Assembly: GCA_025057335.1 (NCBI GenBank)
Contig: JANWXG010000146.1
Span: forward strand, 1-6,909
Reading direction: 5' to 3'
Source: a bacterium
Lineage (GTDB): Bacteria > Armatimonadota > HRBIN16
DNA length: 6,909 nt
Position numbers and translations under genes: made by a program. Under the pieces are notes generated by a model that saw only the letters and a list, made by a program, of their open reading frames with translations, made no database searches and was not told the DNA's origin. This document shows positions 1 through 5,816 of the stretch, piece by piece; positions within the stretch are counted from its first letter, which is position 1, and every line of letters starts with the position of its first letter.

Positions 1-590
1 TGGAGCAGTTGACGGCGCGGGTAGATAGCCTCGCTGAGAGAGTAGAGCAGCTAACCAGGCAGGTTCAGGAGATTGGGCTACGCCTGGACCAGCTGGCAGC
101 CCTCGTCGCCTCGCTCACCGAGTCCCTGCAGCGCATCGGCGACGATGTGGCGAAGATGAAAGAGTTCTACCTGGAGCAGCGGTATTACACCCGGTCGCCA
201 GCCTACTTCAGCAAGGTTATTCGGCGGGCGCGTACCATCAGCTACGAAGAGCTGTGTCGCCTGCTCGATGACGCTCTGGACGCGGGGGTGCTGAGTGTGG
301 AGGAGCGCGATGACCTCATCCAGACGGATGTGGTCGTTCACGGGCGCCTGAGGGTAAGCGGCGAGGAAGTCCATCTGGTAGTAGAGGTCTCCTGGGGCAT
401 CGGTCGCGAGGACCTTCAGCGTGCTGTGAATCGAGCGCACACGTTCGCCAAACTGGGCTGGAAGACCGTTCCCGTGCTGGCAGGCAGCTGGGTGAGCCCA
501 GAGGTACGAGAGGCTGCCAGGCAGGAAGGGGCGTTTGTGGTTCTGGACGGCGGCGTCGCCATAAACACGTACTCCCCCGAGACTGCATAA
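1..590 (+). CDS. Coiled-coil protein with degenerate PD-(D/E)XK-like domain (5' partial)
   Basis: The reading frame is open from the first base. A TTG at 9-11 could start it, but the preceding in-frame codons read Glu-Gln, giving an EQLT motif that recurs 14 residues later in the same heptad pattern. The coiled coil therefore probably continues upstream and the true start is outside the window. Numbering from the TTG, residues 1-55 are a leucine-rich coiled coil. Residues 56-100 are a helical linker (YYTRSPAYF, then a segment rich in acidic residues). Residues 105-182 are an alpha/beta domain with TDVVV (Asp107) and VVEVSWG (Glu126). This layout matches proteins common in Cyanobacteria and Chloroflexota that resemble PD-(D/E)XK nucleases. 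The position of the catalytic Lys in E-x-K is Ser128 here, so nuclease activity is doubtful. Substrate and pathway are unknown. It ends with TAA at 588-590 and converges on the gene to its right. Confidence 0.75.
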   Translation, partial: EQLTARVDSLAERVEQLTRQVQEIGLRLDQLAALVASLTESLQRIGDDVAKMKEFYLEQRYYTRSPAYFSKVIRRARTISYEELCRLLDDALDAGVLSVEERDDLIQTDVVVHGRLRVSGEEVHLVVEVSWGIGREDLQRAVNRAHTFAKLGWKTVPVLAGSWVSPEVREAARQEGAFVVLDGGVAINTYSPETA

Positions 591-600
591 AAGCCTTTTT

Positions 601-634
601 CGGGGGCGAGCGATAGCGCTTTCCGCCCCCGTTT
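601..634 (+). terminator. GC-rich hairpin between convergent genes, probable terminator
   Basis: CGGGGGCG at 601-608 pairs perfectly with CGCCCCCG at 624-631 around a 15-base loop. Only a short run of three T follows, so it is a weak intrinsic terminator for the left gene. It lies 10 bases after that gene's stop and about 30 bases past the end of the opposite-strand GGDEF gene. It could therefore also slow transcription from the other side, although no U-tract is visible in that direction. Confidence 0.55.
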
Positions 635-663
635 CCGCTGGCAGCCGCGCGTCAGAGTAATCG

Positions 664-1710
664 CTACGCGGCACACCGAGGCGCTACCATCACTACCTGG
701 TTCCGTCCGTGACGCTTCGCCGCCAATGCTGCGTCCTCCGCTGCCGACAACAGATGGTCAGCCGGGATGGCACTCTCGGGGTAGTTGACCACGCCGATGC
801 TCACGCTCAAGCAACCGACGGGTTCCCAGCACTCCTGCGCAATCAGGTCGCGCACTGCCTGCATCCGCGCCTGTGCCTCACGCAGGTTGACCCCGGGCAT
901 CAGGGCGACAAACTGGTCGCCTGCGTAGCGTGACAGAATCGCCTTCTGCCCCAGGGTTTTCTGCAGAGCCTGTGCGACCGTAATCAGTGCCCTGTCGCCG
1001 TTGCGATAGCCATAGGTATCGTTGATGTGCTTCAGATGGTCCAAGAACACGACCGCTACGCTGAGAAGCTGGCTCTCCTGCAGGGAACGGCGCACTTGCT
1101 CCTCTAACAGCGTCTCCAGATGGTAGCGGTTAAACAGCCCTGTCAAGCTGTCTATCATCGCCATGCGGTCGATGTAATGGCGGTAGTGCAACAACGCCAG
1201 CGCAGCGCCATACGCTTGCGCGATGCTCGTAGCGAAGGAGATGTCTGTCCGACCAAACGGCTTTCCTCGCCTATTCACGACATGCAACACACCGCGTGCC
1301 TGTCTGTCGTCGCAGACAGGCAGAGTGAGTAGACGGCTCAGCTGCAGGTGTTGCCTTAATTCGCTAGTGAGCAGCTCCTCTTCGTCTGTCTGGTCGCTCA
1401 CGTACGGCGTGTGGTGAATGAAGGCGTGGTCACTGGCAGCACATGCGCCTGCAGGCAAATGAACTCGGCAGAGCACCGCATCCTCGATACCATAGCCCGG
1501 AGGCATTCCCACAAAGGCGCGCTCACTCTCGGAGTACCAGAGCACGAACGCTGCCTGCGCTCCCAGTGCCTCTCCAATAGCGGCGCAGGCATGCTCTGTC
1601 GCCCGGTGCACTTGGGGGGCGTTGTAGATTGCCTGCATCGCCCCAGGCAGCAGCTCAATCAAAGACCCCGCGAACTCCTCCCCATTCCGTGTTTGGCGAG
1701 AGCGTCCCAT
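664..1710 (-). CDS. GAF-GGDEF protein with degenerate active site, probably inactive diguanylate cyclase
   Basis: The protein has 348 residues from the ATG at 1710, which is preceded by GAGGGGG (1717-1723) at good spacing. A GTG at 1776 would add 22 residues but has no ribosome binding site, so I prefer the shorter form. Residues about 30-178 form a GAF-like sensor domain, and 187-340 form a GGDEF domain with DSLTGLFNR (187-195), INDTYG and SIGVV. There is no signal peptide or membrane segment, so it is cytoplasmic. Two key positions differ from active cyclases. The metal-binding motif normally D-x-D-H-F-K is FLDHLK (Phe222 in place of the first Asp), and the GGDEF signature is AGDQF (263-267, Gln266 in place of Glu). 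No RxxD inhibitory site precedes it. Such proteins often act as GTP or c-di-GMP sensors or as protein partners. The GAF ligand is unknown. No EAL domain is present. Confidence 0.85.
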   Translation of the reverse strand: MGRSRQTRNGEEFAGSLIELLPGAMQAIYNAPQVHRATEHACAAIGEALGAQAAFVLWYSESERAFVGMPPGYGIEDAVLCRVHLPAGACAASDHAFIHHTPYVSDQTDEEELLTSELRQHLQLSRLLTLPVCDDRQARGVLHVVNRRGKPFGRTDISFATSIAQAYGAALALLHYRHYIDRMAMIDSLTGLFNRYHLETLLEEQVRRSLQESQLLSVAVVFLDHLKHINDTYGYRNGDRALITVAQALQKTLGQKAILSRYAGDQFVALMPGVNLREAQARMQAVRDLIAQECWEPVGCLSVSIGVVNYPESAIPADHLLSAAEDAALAAKRHGRNQVVMVAPRCAA

Positions 1711-1793
1711 ATACTTCCCCCTCTTGTTACAGATTTGCTGTTCGTTATCATCGGTCAGTGGGAAGAGGTATCTCACTCCGAAAAGTGCCGTAT

Positions 1794-1816
1794 TTGCCCT
1801 GCGTGAAAGCAGGCAA
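1794..1816. repeat. Inverted repeat in divergent promoter region, possible operator
   Basis: TTGCCCTGC (1794-1802) and GCAGGCAA (1809-1816) pair with a single bulged C around the loop GTGAAA. Its location between divergently transcribed genes suits an operator. It may instead be a worn copy of the GCAGGCT-nn-AGCCTGC palindrome found elsewhere in the window. Confidence 0.4.
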
Positions 1817-1877
1817 TCTACCGATATCAGTACAGCGGGAATAGCAGGAATAGATATGATGCGGATGGTGGAGAAGT

Positions 1878-1883
1878 AAGGAG
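1878..1883 (+). promoter_or_regulatory. Ribosome binding site of ABC ATPase gene
   Basis: AAGGAG lies 4 bases before the ATG at 1888 and fixes that start. Confidence 0.75.
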
Positions 1884-1887
1884 ACCT

Positions 1888-2838
1888 ATGACAACGCCCT
1901 GGGCTATTCGCACGAAAAACCTGACCAAACTATACCGCTCGCGCCAGGGCAACCATCTCGCGGTGCAGGGGCTGACTCTGCAGGTTGCCGACGGCGAGAC
2001 GGTAGGCTTTCTGGGCGCGAACGGCGCGGGCAAGACGACTACAATCAAAATGCTGCTGAACTTCATCCAGCCGACGTCGGGACAGGCGTGGTTGTACGAC
2101 GTACCCTGTGGAGAGCCTCGCGCCCGCCAGAAGGTCGGCTACCTGCCCGAACAGCCTTACTTCCCGCGCTTTCTCACGCCACGCGAGCTGCTTTCCGCCC
2201 ACGCTACTCTGGCAGGCGTTTCGCCGCGCGAGGCAGAGCATCGGATTGCCCTCGCCCTCGAAATGGCTCGTGCCGACGGGTTCGCCCATCGCCCTATCGG
2301 CAAGCTCTCCAAGGGTATGACACAACGGGTGGCGCTCGCACAGGCTCTGGTTGGCGACCCGCAGCTGCTGATTCTGGACGAACCCGCTTCGGGATTAGAC
2401 CCCGTGTCGCGTGTGGAGATGCGTAACGTGCTGCACGCGCTGAAAGAGCAGGGCAAGACCATCTTCCTCAGCTCACACCACCTGGGCGAGGTGGAGTTGC
2501 TCTGCGACCGCGTGGCGATTATCCATCAGGGACGGCTGCTCGCTTTCGGCACGCCAGAGGAGCTTGTGCAGCAGACCGACCGGTATACGCTGGTGGCGCA
2601 ACAGGTCTCAGAAACGCTGAAACGCGCTCTGCGTCAGATAGCAAGTCACGTGCGCCGCGAGGGGACGCAGGTAGTTGCTACGATAGAGAGCATGTACCTG
2701 CCCGAAGTGCTCCATCGGTTCGCTCGCGGAGAGGGGCAGCTGATGAGCCTGGTTCGGCAGCGGGAGACGCTGGAAGAGGCTTTCCTGCGCATTGTGCAGA
2801 ACGCGCTTCCCGCTGCCCCACTGGAAAAGGCAGCGTAG
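1888..2838 (+). CDS. ABC transporter ATP-binding protein (ABC-2/drug-export type)
   Basis: This 316-residue protein has a complete ABC ATPase domain. It contains Walker A GANGAGKT (43-50), Q-loop Gln89 in LPEQP, signature LSKGM (140-144), Walker B LLILDEP (160-166), D-loop SGLD (168-171) and H-switch His197 in SSHH. All catalytic residues are intact, so it should hydrolyse ATP to power transport. The LSKGM form of the signature and a C-terminal tail of about 90 residues after the ATPase core are usual for the CcmA/NatA-like subfamily, which pairs with ABC-2 permeases. It is a peripheral protein on the inner face of the membrane. The likely partner is the permease starting at 3479, on the same strand but 640 bases downstream, beyond a repeat island. 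Substrate cannot be told from sequence; lipids, drugs, ions or polysaccharides are all possible for this family. Confidence 0.93.
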   Translation: MTTPWAIRTKNLTKLYRSRQGNHLAVQGLTLQVADGETVGFLGANGAGKTTTIKMLLNFIQPTSGQAWLYDVPCGEPRARQKVGYLPEQPYFPRFLTPRELLSAHATLAGVSPREAEHRIALALEMARADGFAHRPIGKLSKGMTQRVALAQALVGDPQLLILDEPASGLDPVSRVEMRNVLHALKEQGKTIFLSSHHLGEVELLCDRVAIIHQGRLLAFGTPEELVQQTDRYTLVAQQVSETLKRALRQIASHVRREGTQVVATIESMYLPEVLHRFARGEGQLMSLVRQRETLEEAFLRIVQNALPAAPLEKAA

Positions 2839-2876
2839 CTGCTCGGATACAGTGCGCGGGTTCACTGGGCGCGCTC

Positions 2877-2936
2877 AAGCAGGCTAAAGCCTGCACTACA
2901 AACGAGTATGCTTGTCGTGCGCACGTTAGTGCGCGG
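2877..2936. repeat. Composite palindromic repeat, copy 1
   Basis: It consists of the perfect hairpin GCAGGCT-AA-AGCCTGC (2879-2894), then arms GCACTACAA and TTGTCGTGC that pair with one mismatch, then the hairpin GCGCAC-GTTA-GTGCGC (2919-2934). The same order recurs at 5079-5133 and in part near 5817-5921, so this is a dispersed intergenic element that could fold into three stems. Confidence 0.7.
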
Positions 2937-2948
2937 TTGGTTGTTAGG

Positions 2949-2970
2949 GTGAAGCACACACGTGCTTCAC
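2949..2970. repeat. Hairpin GTGAAGCAC/GTGCTTCAC
   Basis: This is a perfect 9-base inverted repeat with loop ACAC, followed by TACAA. The adjoining CACTACAA also follows the first hairpin of copy 1, so this looks like a variant of the same family with a different stem sequence. Confidence 0.55.
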
Positions 2971-2994
2971 TACAAGCTGGAGCGGTCGCCGTGC

Positions 2995-3047
2995 GCATTG
3001 TAGTGCTGTAGAGCTTCTTGTTGGTAGTAGCGCACGTCAGTGCGCCT
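2995..3047. repeat. Partial composite palindromic repeat
   Basis: The hairpin GCGCAC-GTCA-GTGCGC (3030-3045) is preceded by TTGTAGTGC and TTGGTAGTAG, which match the arm part of the family. The GCAGGCT hairpin is missing, so this copy is incomplete. Confidence 0.5.
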
Positions 3048-3122
3048 GTGTCATTCTGAGCGCAGCGAAGAATCTGTGCTTGGTGAAAGGCAGAGATGCT
3101 TCGCTGACGCTCAGCATGACAC
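3048..3122. repeat. CATTCTGAG-family inverted repeat, unit 1
   Basis: The left arm 3048-3075 (core TCATTCTGAGCGCAGCGAAG) and the right arm 3094-3122 (AGATGCTTCGCTGACGCTCA and on) are near-complete reverse complements separated by about 18 bases. The result is a long imperfect hairpin of MITE or REP type. There is no coding content. Confidence 0.75.
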
Positions 3123-3131
3123 AAAGCCAGC

Positions 3132-3194
3132 GTCATTCTGAGCGAAGCGAAGAATCTCTTTTGGTTGAGATGCTTCGTCCACTCTCAGCATGAC
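3132..3194. repeat. CATTCTGAG-family inverted repeat, unit 2
   Basis: The left arm 3132-3158 (core CATTCTGAGCGAAGCGAAGA) pairs with the right arm 3167-3194 (GAGATGCTTCG...CTCAGCATGAC) across an 8-base loop. A few mismatches and one length difference interrupt the stem. Confidence 0.75.
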
Positions 3195-3198
3195 GAGG

Positions 3199-3310
3199 AA
3201 CGGCTCGGCGGGAGCCCTCGCCCTCCAACTGCCTTGTCATTCTGAGCGGAGCGAAGAATCTCTCTTGACATGACAGGGGGAAACGGCTCGGCGGGAGCCT
3301 CGCCCTCCAA
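3199..3310. repeat. 83-base direct repeat containing CATTCTGAG unit 3
   Basis: The segment AACGGCTCGGCGGGAGCC plus TCGCCCTCCAA occurs at 3199-3228 and again at 3282-3310, 83 bases apart. Between the copies lies CATTCTGAG unit 3 (3235-3262). Its right arm is reduced to CATGACA (3269-3275), as if the middle of the hairpin had been deleted. Confidence 0.65.
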
Positions 3311-3335
3311 AACGTTTGTCATCCTGTGCGCCTTT

Positions 3336-3410
3336 TGTCATTCTGAGCGGAGCGAAGAATCTCGGCCGGGCGAGAGGCAGACCCCCTTTCGCCCCTGCTC
3401 AGCGTGCCAG
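3336..3410. repeat. CATTCTGAG-family repeat, unit 4 with degenerate right arm
   Basis: The left arm 3336-3363 matches unit 3 base for base over TGTCATTCTGAGCGGAGCGA and beyond. The right arm is only hinted at by CTGCTCAGCGTGCCA (3395-3409). A fragment, TTGTCATCCTGTGCGCC at 3316-3332, may be a further truncated copy. Confidence 0.6.
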
Positions 3411-3466
3411 AGAAAAACGGAGACTTCGCTAGTGGGCTAACGGAACCGTAACCAGAAGCCTCTCAT

Positions 3467-3472
3467 GGAGGG
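3467..3472 (+). promoter_or_regulatory. Ribosome binding site of permease gene
   Basis: GGAGGG lies 6 bases before the ATG at 3479 and supports that start. Confidence 0.75.
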
Positions 3473-3478
3473 AACGAG

Positions 3479-4246
3479 ATGGTAAGAGCTCTCTATGCCC
3501 TGGTCAAACTGAGCTTTTTAGAGGGCGTGCGACGGCAAATCCTGCACGTGATGGTGTTGCTCTCACTCGTAGTCATCGCCGTAGCGGGCACAGTGACGTT
3601 TTTTGACCTGGGCGTGCAGGTGAAGATTGTCAAGGACACGGGCATGGTGATGATTCTGCTCGCTGGCTCCCTCAGCATCGTCTTCCTGCTGGGGGGCGCG
3701 CTGTTCCATGACGTAGAGCAACGGACGGTGTACCCTCTGCTGGCACGCCCGATACCGCGCACGCTGTATGTCGTCGCTCGCTATCTGGGCGCACTGGGCG
3801 CGGTGTACCTAGGCATGACCATCATGTCGGTGGCACTGGTCGCCCTGTTGTGGATTCACCTGGGCTACCTCTCGGCGATGGCGATTTGGGCGATAGCGTA
3901 TACCTATCTGGAGGTGGCGCTGCTGGGGGCAGTAACCCTCCTGTTGTCTACCTTTCTCAGCCCAGCGATGACGGTCACGGTGACCCTCTTCCTGTATCTG
4001 ATGGGCAGCATCAAGTTCAGCTACCTGCATCACTTAGCGGAGCGCAGTGGCGGTCTGACGAAGTGGCTCATCTTGCTGGTATCTGCGCCTCTGCCCAACA
4101 TGGAAGCGTTTCGCCTGAAGGATGCACTGGTGCATGACCTGTCCGTGCCAACGACGTTTCTGGTAACCGTGGCGGTGTACGGCGTGTTGTTCACGGCGTT
4201 CTGCATGGCGGTCGCCTCATGGCGTTTCGGTCGGCAGGAGGTGTAA
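3479..4246 (+). CDS. ABC-2 type transporter permease
   Basis: This is a 255-residue integral membrane protein with about six predicted membrane helices, near residues 20-42, 57-76, 97-125, 132-158, 163-182 plus 195-203, and 224-247. After the second helix comes FHDVEQRTVYPLLARPIPR (76-94), the acidic-then-Arg-Pro cytoplasmic motif typical of ABC-2 permeases, thought to contact the ATPase. Its size is normal for a half-transporter that dimerises. The partner ATPase is most likely the gene at 1888-2838, since no other ATPase gene is in the window. The stop lies 4 bases before the next start, and the ribosome binding site of that gene (AGGAGG, 4236-4241) is inside this one, so the two are in one operon. 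Substrate is unknown. Confidence 0.88.
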   Translation: MVRALYALVKLSFLEGVRRQILHVMVLLSLVVIAVAGTVTFFDLGVQVKIVKDTGMVMILLAGSLSIVFLLGGALFHDVEQRTVYPLLARPIPRTLYVVARYLGALGAVYLGMTIMSVALVALLWIHLGYLSAMAIWAIAYTYLEVALLGAVTLLLSTFLSPAMTVTVTLFLYLMGSIKFSYLHHLAERSGGLTKWLILLVSAPLPNMEAFRLKDALVHDLSVPTTFLVTVAVYGVLFTAFCMAVASWRFGRQEV

Positions 4247-4250
4247 TAGG

Positions 4251-4442
4251 ATGCGCTGGTCTGCGCTGGTGATAGCGTTGCTCGCCCTGGGTCGCGTGGC
4301 ACTGGGGCATGAGGGCGAGGAGCACTTTTGGGACGACCCCGAGCACTTGCGCGAGATGTTCCTCCAGATGGGCGTTCTCGCGGCAGTGGCGTTGGGGGCG
4401 GTGGTCTACTTCCTGATGGGCAAGAAGAGGCGGAGCCGATGA
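4251..4442 (+). CDS. Small membrane protein with His/acid-rich segment
   Basis: I do not recognise this 63-residue protein. Residues 4-19 form a signal peptide or first membrane helix, with a possible cleavage after ALG (17-19). Residues 20-32 are HEGEEHFWDDPEH, with three His and six acidic residues, which could bind metal but matches no known motif. Residues 39-56 form a second hydrophobic helix, followed by the basic tail KKRRSR. This suggests an outside-facing His/acidic loop and a cytoplasmic tail. It has a strong ribosome binding site (AGGAGG, 9-base spacing). It starts 4 bases after the permease stop and its TGA overlaps the next ATG, so it is translated in step with both neighbours. 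That coupling is the best evidence that it is real and part of the transporter. Confidence 0.75.
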   Translation: MRWSALVIALLALGRVALGHEGEEHFWDDPEHLREMFLQMGVLAAVALGAVVYFLMGKKRRSR

Positions 4443-5011
4443 ACCGACAGGCGTGGATTGCGTTGGCGCTGTTGCTGGCGATGGTGGCAGTCGAGGGGGC
4501 GATTCCTCCACAACCCGTAACTGCCCCTACAACTGAAAACGCCGCCTTGCGCACGGTGATGGCGATGGCGGGGCAGTTCCGCGTGGTGTTCGCGAACCTG
4601 CTGTGGATTAAAGTGGACAAGTATCATCACGAGCACATTCGCAAAGACCCCGACTGGACGAAGGACACGGATATCCTGCCGATGTTGCGCCTCATCACAT
4701 GGCTGGACCCGCACTTCGTACAGGCGTATCAGGTAGCGGCGTTCATGCTGTCGGACAGCCTGGGGCGCTACGAGCACGCGCGTCAGCTGCTAGAAGAGGG
4801 TATCCGTCACAACCCCAACTCCTACGAGCTCTACGAGGAGATGGGCATGGCAATCCTTCGAGCTCGCAAGGACTACCGCGCAGCTTATCCTTATCTCACT
4901 CGGGCGCTCTCCCTCGCGCAGGATGAATTTGACAGGCAGCGGTTGCAACGCTTCTGCGAGACGGTGCGTCGTAAGATGGGAGAGGAGAACCGCCCCGCGC
5001 AGGCGAAGTAA
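4439..5011 (+). CDS. Membrane-anchored TPR protein of the ABC transporter cluster
   Basis: The protein has 190 residues from the ATG at 4439, which overlaps the previous stop in an ATGA. The frame is open further upstream to 4328, but that part lies wholly inside the small membrane protein gene and is not expected to be used. Residues 5-20 are a hydrophobic signal anchor or signal peptide with no lipobox Cys. Residues 36-92 contain the motifs FANLLWIKVDKYHHEH and LRLITWLDPHF. Residues 93-160 form two TPR-like helical pairs with NPNSYELYEEMG at their join. I recall LWIK...WLDP-type TPR proteins beside ABC-2 genes in other bacteria, though I cannot confirm this here. It is probably an extracytoplasmic scaffold that binds the transporter or its cargo; its exact role is unknown. 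Confidence 0.82.
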   Translation: MNRQAWIALALLLAMVAVEGAIPPQPVTAPTTENAALRTVMAMAGQFRVVFANLLWIKVDKYHHEHIRKDPDWTKDTDILPMLRLITWLDPHFVQAYQVAAFMLSDSLGRYEHARQLLEEGIRHNPNSYELYEEMGMAILRARKDYRAAYPYLTRALSLAQDEFDRQRLQRFCETVRRKMGEENRPAQAK

Positions 5012-5188
5012 ACCGTTGAGGGCGTCCCAAATCTTCGTCCCTCGCCAGTAGACCGACGAGCGCCTCGCGCGCTGTTATAGGCTGCAGCCTGCACGGCAAA
5101 CGTTCCTCGTTTGTGGTGCGCATTTCAGTGCGCTGCTGCAGGCTGAGTCTTGCGGTAAAGGTATTCCCTAGAAAAGGGCAAGCACGAG
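5012..5188. promoter_or_regulatory. Spacer before pyrE with a composite repeat copy
   Basis: This 177-base spacer holds a copy of the composite repeat at 5079-5152 and presumably the pyrE promoter. I see no clear -35/-10 pair, no attenuator with a U-tract and no recognisable PyrR-binding leader. No good terminator for the transporter cluster is visible either. Confidence 0.4.
5079..5152. repeat. Composite palindromic repeat, copy 2
   Basis: The palindrome AGGCTGCAGCCT (5079-5090) is followed by arms GCACGGCAAACG and CGTTTGTGGTGC that pair with two mismatches, then hairpin GCGCAT-TTCA-GTGCGC (5118-5133), then the start of a further GCAGGCT unit (5137-5152). The parts are in the same order as in copy 1. 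Confidence 0.65.
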
Positions 5189-5785
5189 ATGAGCCTTTCG
5201 CCTGACGATATCCTGAACCTCTTCCGCGACTGCGGCGCGGTGCTGCAGGGGCACTTTCGCCTCAGCTCGGGTAAGCACAGCGATACGTACTTCGAGAAGT
5301 TTCAGGTGTTGCAGCATCCGCACTACGTGCAGCAGCTGTGCGGCGAACTGGCGAAACGCTTCCGCCGCGACAGCGTGGAGGTCGTAGTGGGGCCGACGAC
5401 GGGCGGTGTCATCATCGCCTACGAGGTGGCGCGTCAGCTGGGCACGCGGGCGGTGTATGCCGAACGCGAGGGCGACCGACGTGTGCTGCGACGTGGTTTT
5501 ACCCTGCACGAGGGCGAGCGCGTGCTGGTAGTAGACGACATCCTCACGACGGGTGGCTCGGTGCGCGAGGTGCTGGAGATGCTGGAACCGTACCGCGTGC
5601 AGGTAGTCGGCGTGGGCGTGCTGGTAGACCGGGCGGGAGGGCTGGTAGACCTCGGCGTGCGTACTGAGGCGCTGTTGCAGCTGCTAGTGCAGGCGTGGGA
5701 GCCCCAAGCGTGCCCCCTTTGTCTGCGCAACGAACCGATTACCGAGCCAGGCAGCCGATTCTTGCAGACGAAGCCGACCCCTTGA
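5189..5785 (+). CDS. pyrE: Orotate phosphoribosyltransferase
   Basis: This 198-residue enzyme transfers the phosphoribosyl group of PRPP to orotate to make OMP, the step before UMP in pyrimidine synthesis; it is cytoplasmic and works as a dimer. FRLSSGKHSD (23-32) is the N-terminal orotate/PRPP loop and VLVVDDILTTGGS (112-124) is the PRPP-binding motif, both intact. The mobile catalytic loop is around AEREGDRRVLRRGF (91-104). Here Arg stands where many enteric enzymes have Lys, as in Thermus-like relatives. The C-terminus has CPLC (175-178) followed by PITEPGSR, the Cys pair common in thermophile-type OPRTs. Length is normal. A weak ribosome binding site (AAGGG, 5174-5178) precedes the ATG. 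It stands alone, with no other pyr gene in the window. Confidence 0.95.
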   Translation: MSLSPDDILNLFRDCGAVLQGHFRLSSGKHSDTYFEKFQVLQHPHYVQQLCGELAKRFRRDSVEVVVGPTTGGVIIAYEVARQLGTRAVYAEREGDRRVLRRGFTLHEGERVLVVDDILTTGGSVREVLEMLEPYRVQVVGVGVLVDRAGGLVDLGVRTEALLQLLVQAWEPQACPLCLRNEPITEPGSRFLQTKPTP

Positions 5786-5816
5786 CCACGTTCCCTCTTT
5801 TGCGTAGAATGGTGAG

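Larger units (their letters stand above)
1711..1887. promoter_or_regulatory. Divergent intergenic region between GGDEF gene and ABC ATPase gene
   Basis: Both flanking genes read outward, so promoters for both should lie here. On the + strand TATGAT (1855-1860) resembles a -10 box and lies about 28 bases before the ATPase start, but no convincing -35 is visible at the right distance. On the - strand I see no clear promoter. The region also holds an inverted repeat (1794-1816) and a short direct repeat, GGAATAG, at 1837-1852. Confidence 0.35.
2839..3478. other. Gene-free 640-base repeat island
   Basis: No credible gene lies here. The left part (to about 3047) holds copies of a palindromic repeat family built from GCAGGCT-nn-AGCCTGC and GCGCAC-nnnn-GTGCGC. 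The right part (3048-3410) holds four copies of a TCATTCTGAGCG...GAAGAATCT repeat, most with an inverted partner arm. A promoter for the permease cluster may lie in the last 70 bases, but I cannot point to clear -35 and -10 boxes. The longest reading frame here (minus strand, 2678-3136) only translates the repeats. Confidence 0.8.

Noticed and set aside
78..674. 198-codon minus-strand frame opposite the left-edge gene
   Set aside because: It is antisense to a gene with a clear coiled coil and conserved domain, has no motifs itself, and would overlap the 3' end of the GGDEF gene.
2678..3136. 152-codon minus-strand frame with CHAERQRSI and RCAQND
   Set aside because: These peptides are translations of the CATTCTGAG repeat, a common source of spurious proteins; the rest overlaps the ATPase gene antisense.
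3048..3410. CRISPR array
   Set aside because: The repeats are imperfect, irregularly spaced, have inverted partner arms and lack uniform unique spacers; no cas gene is present.
4328..4438. N-terminal extension of the TPR protein
   Set aside because: The extra 37 residues are Gly/Arg-rich, lie inside the small membrane protein gene in another frame, and would hide the signal anchor that begins at the 4439 ATG.
4251..4442. Toxin or antitoxin reading of the 63-residue protein
   Set aside because: It has two hydrophobic segments, but it is locked between a permease and a TPR gene by tight coupling with no antitoxin partner, so a transporter accessory role fits better.
4030..4620. 196-codon minus-strand frame across permease, small gene and TPR gene
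   Set aside because: Its composition is low in structure and it crosses three well-supported + strand genes with ribosome binding sites and coupled starts.
5012..5188. Riboswitch or PyrR attenuator before pyrE
   Set aside because: The only paired structures are members of the dispersed repeat family; there is no recognisable PyrR loop and no terminator U-tract.
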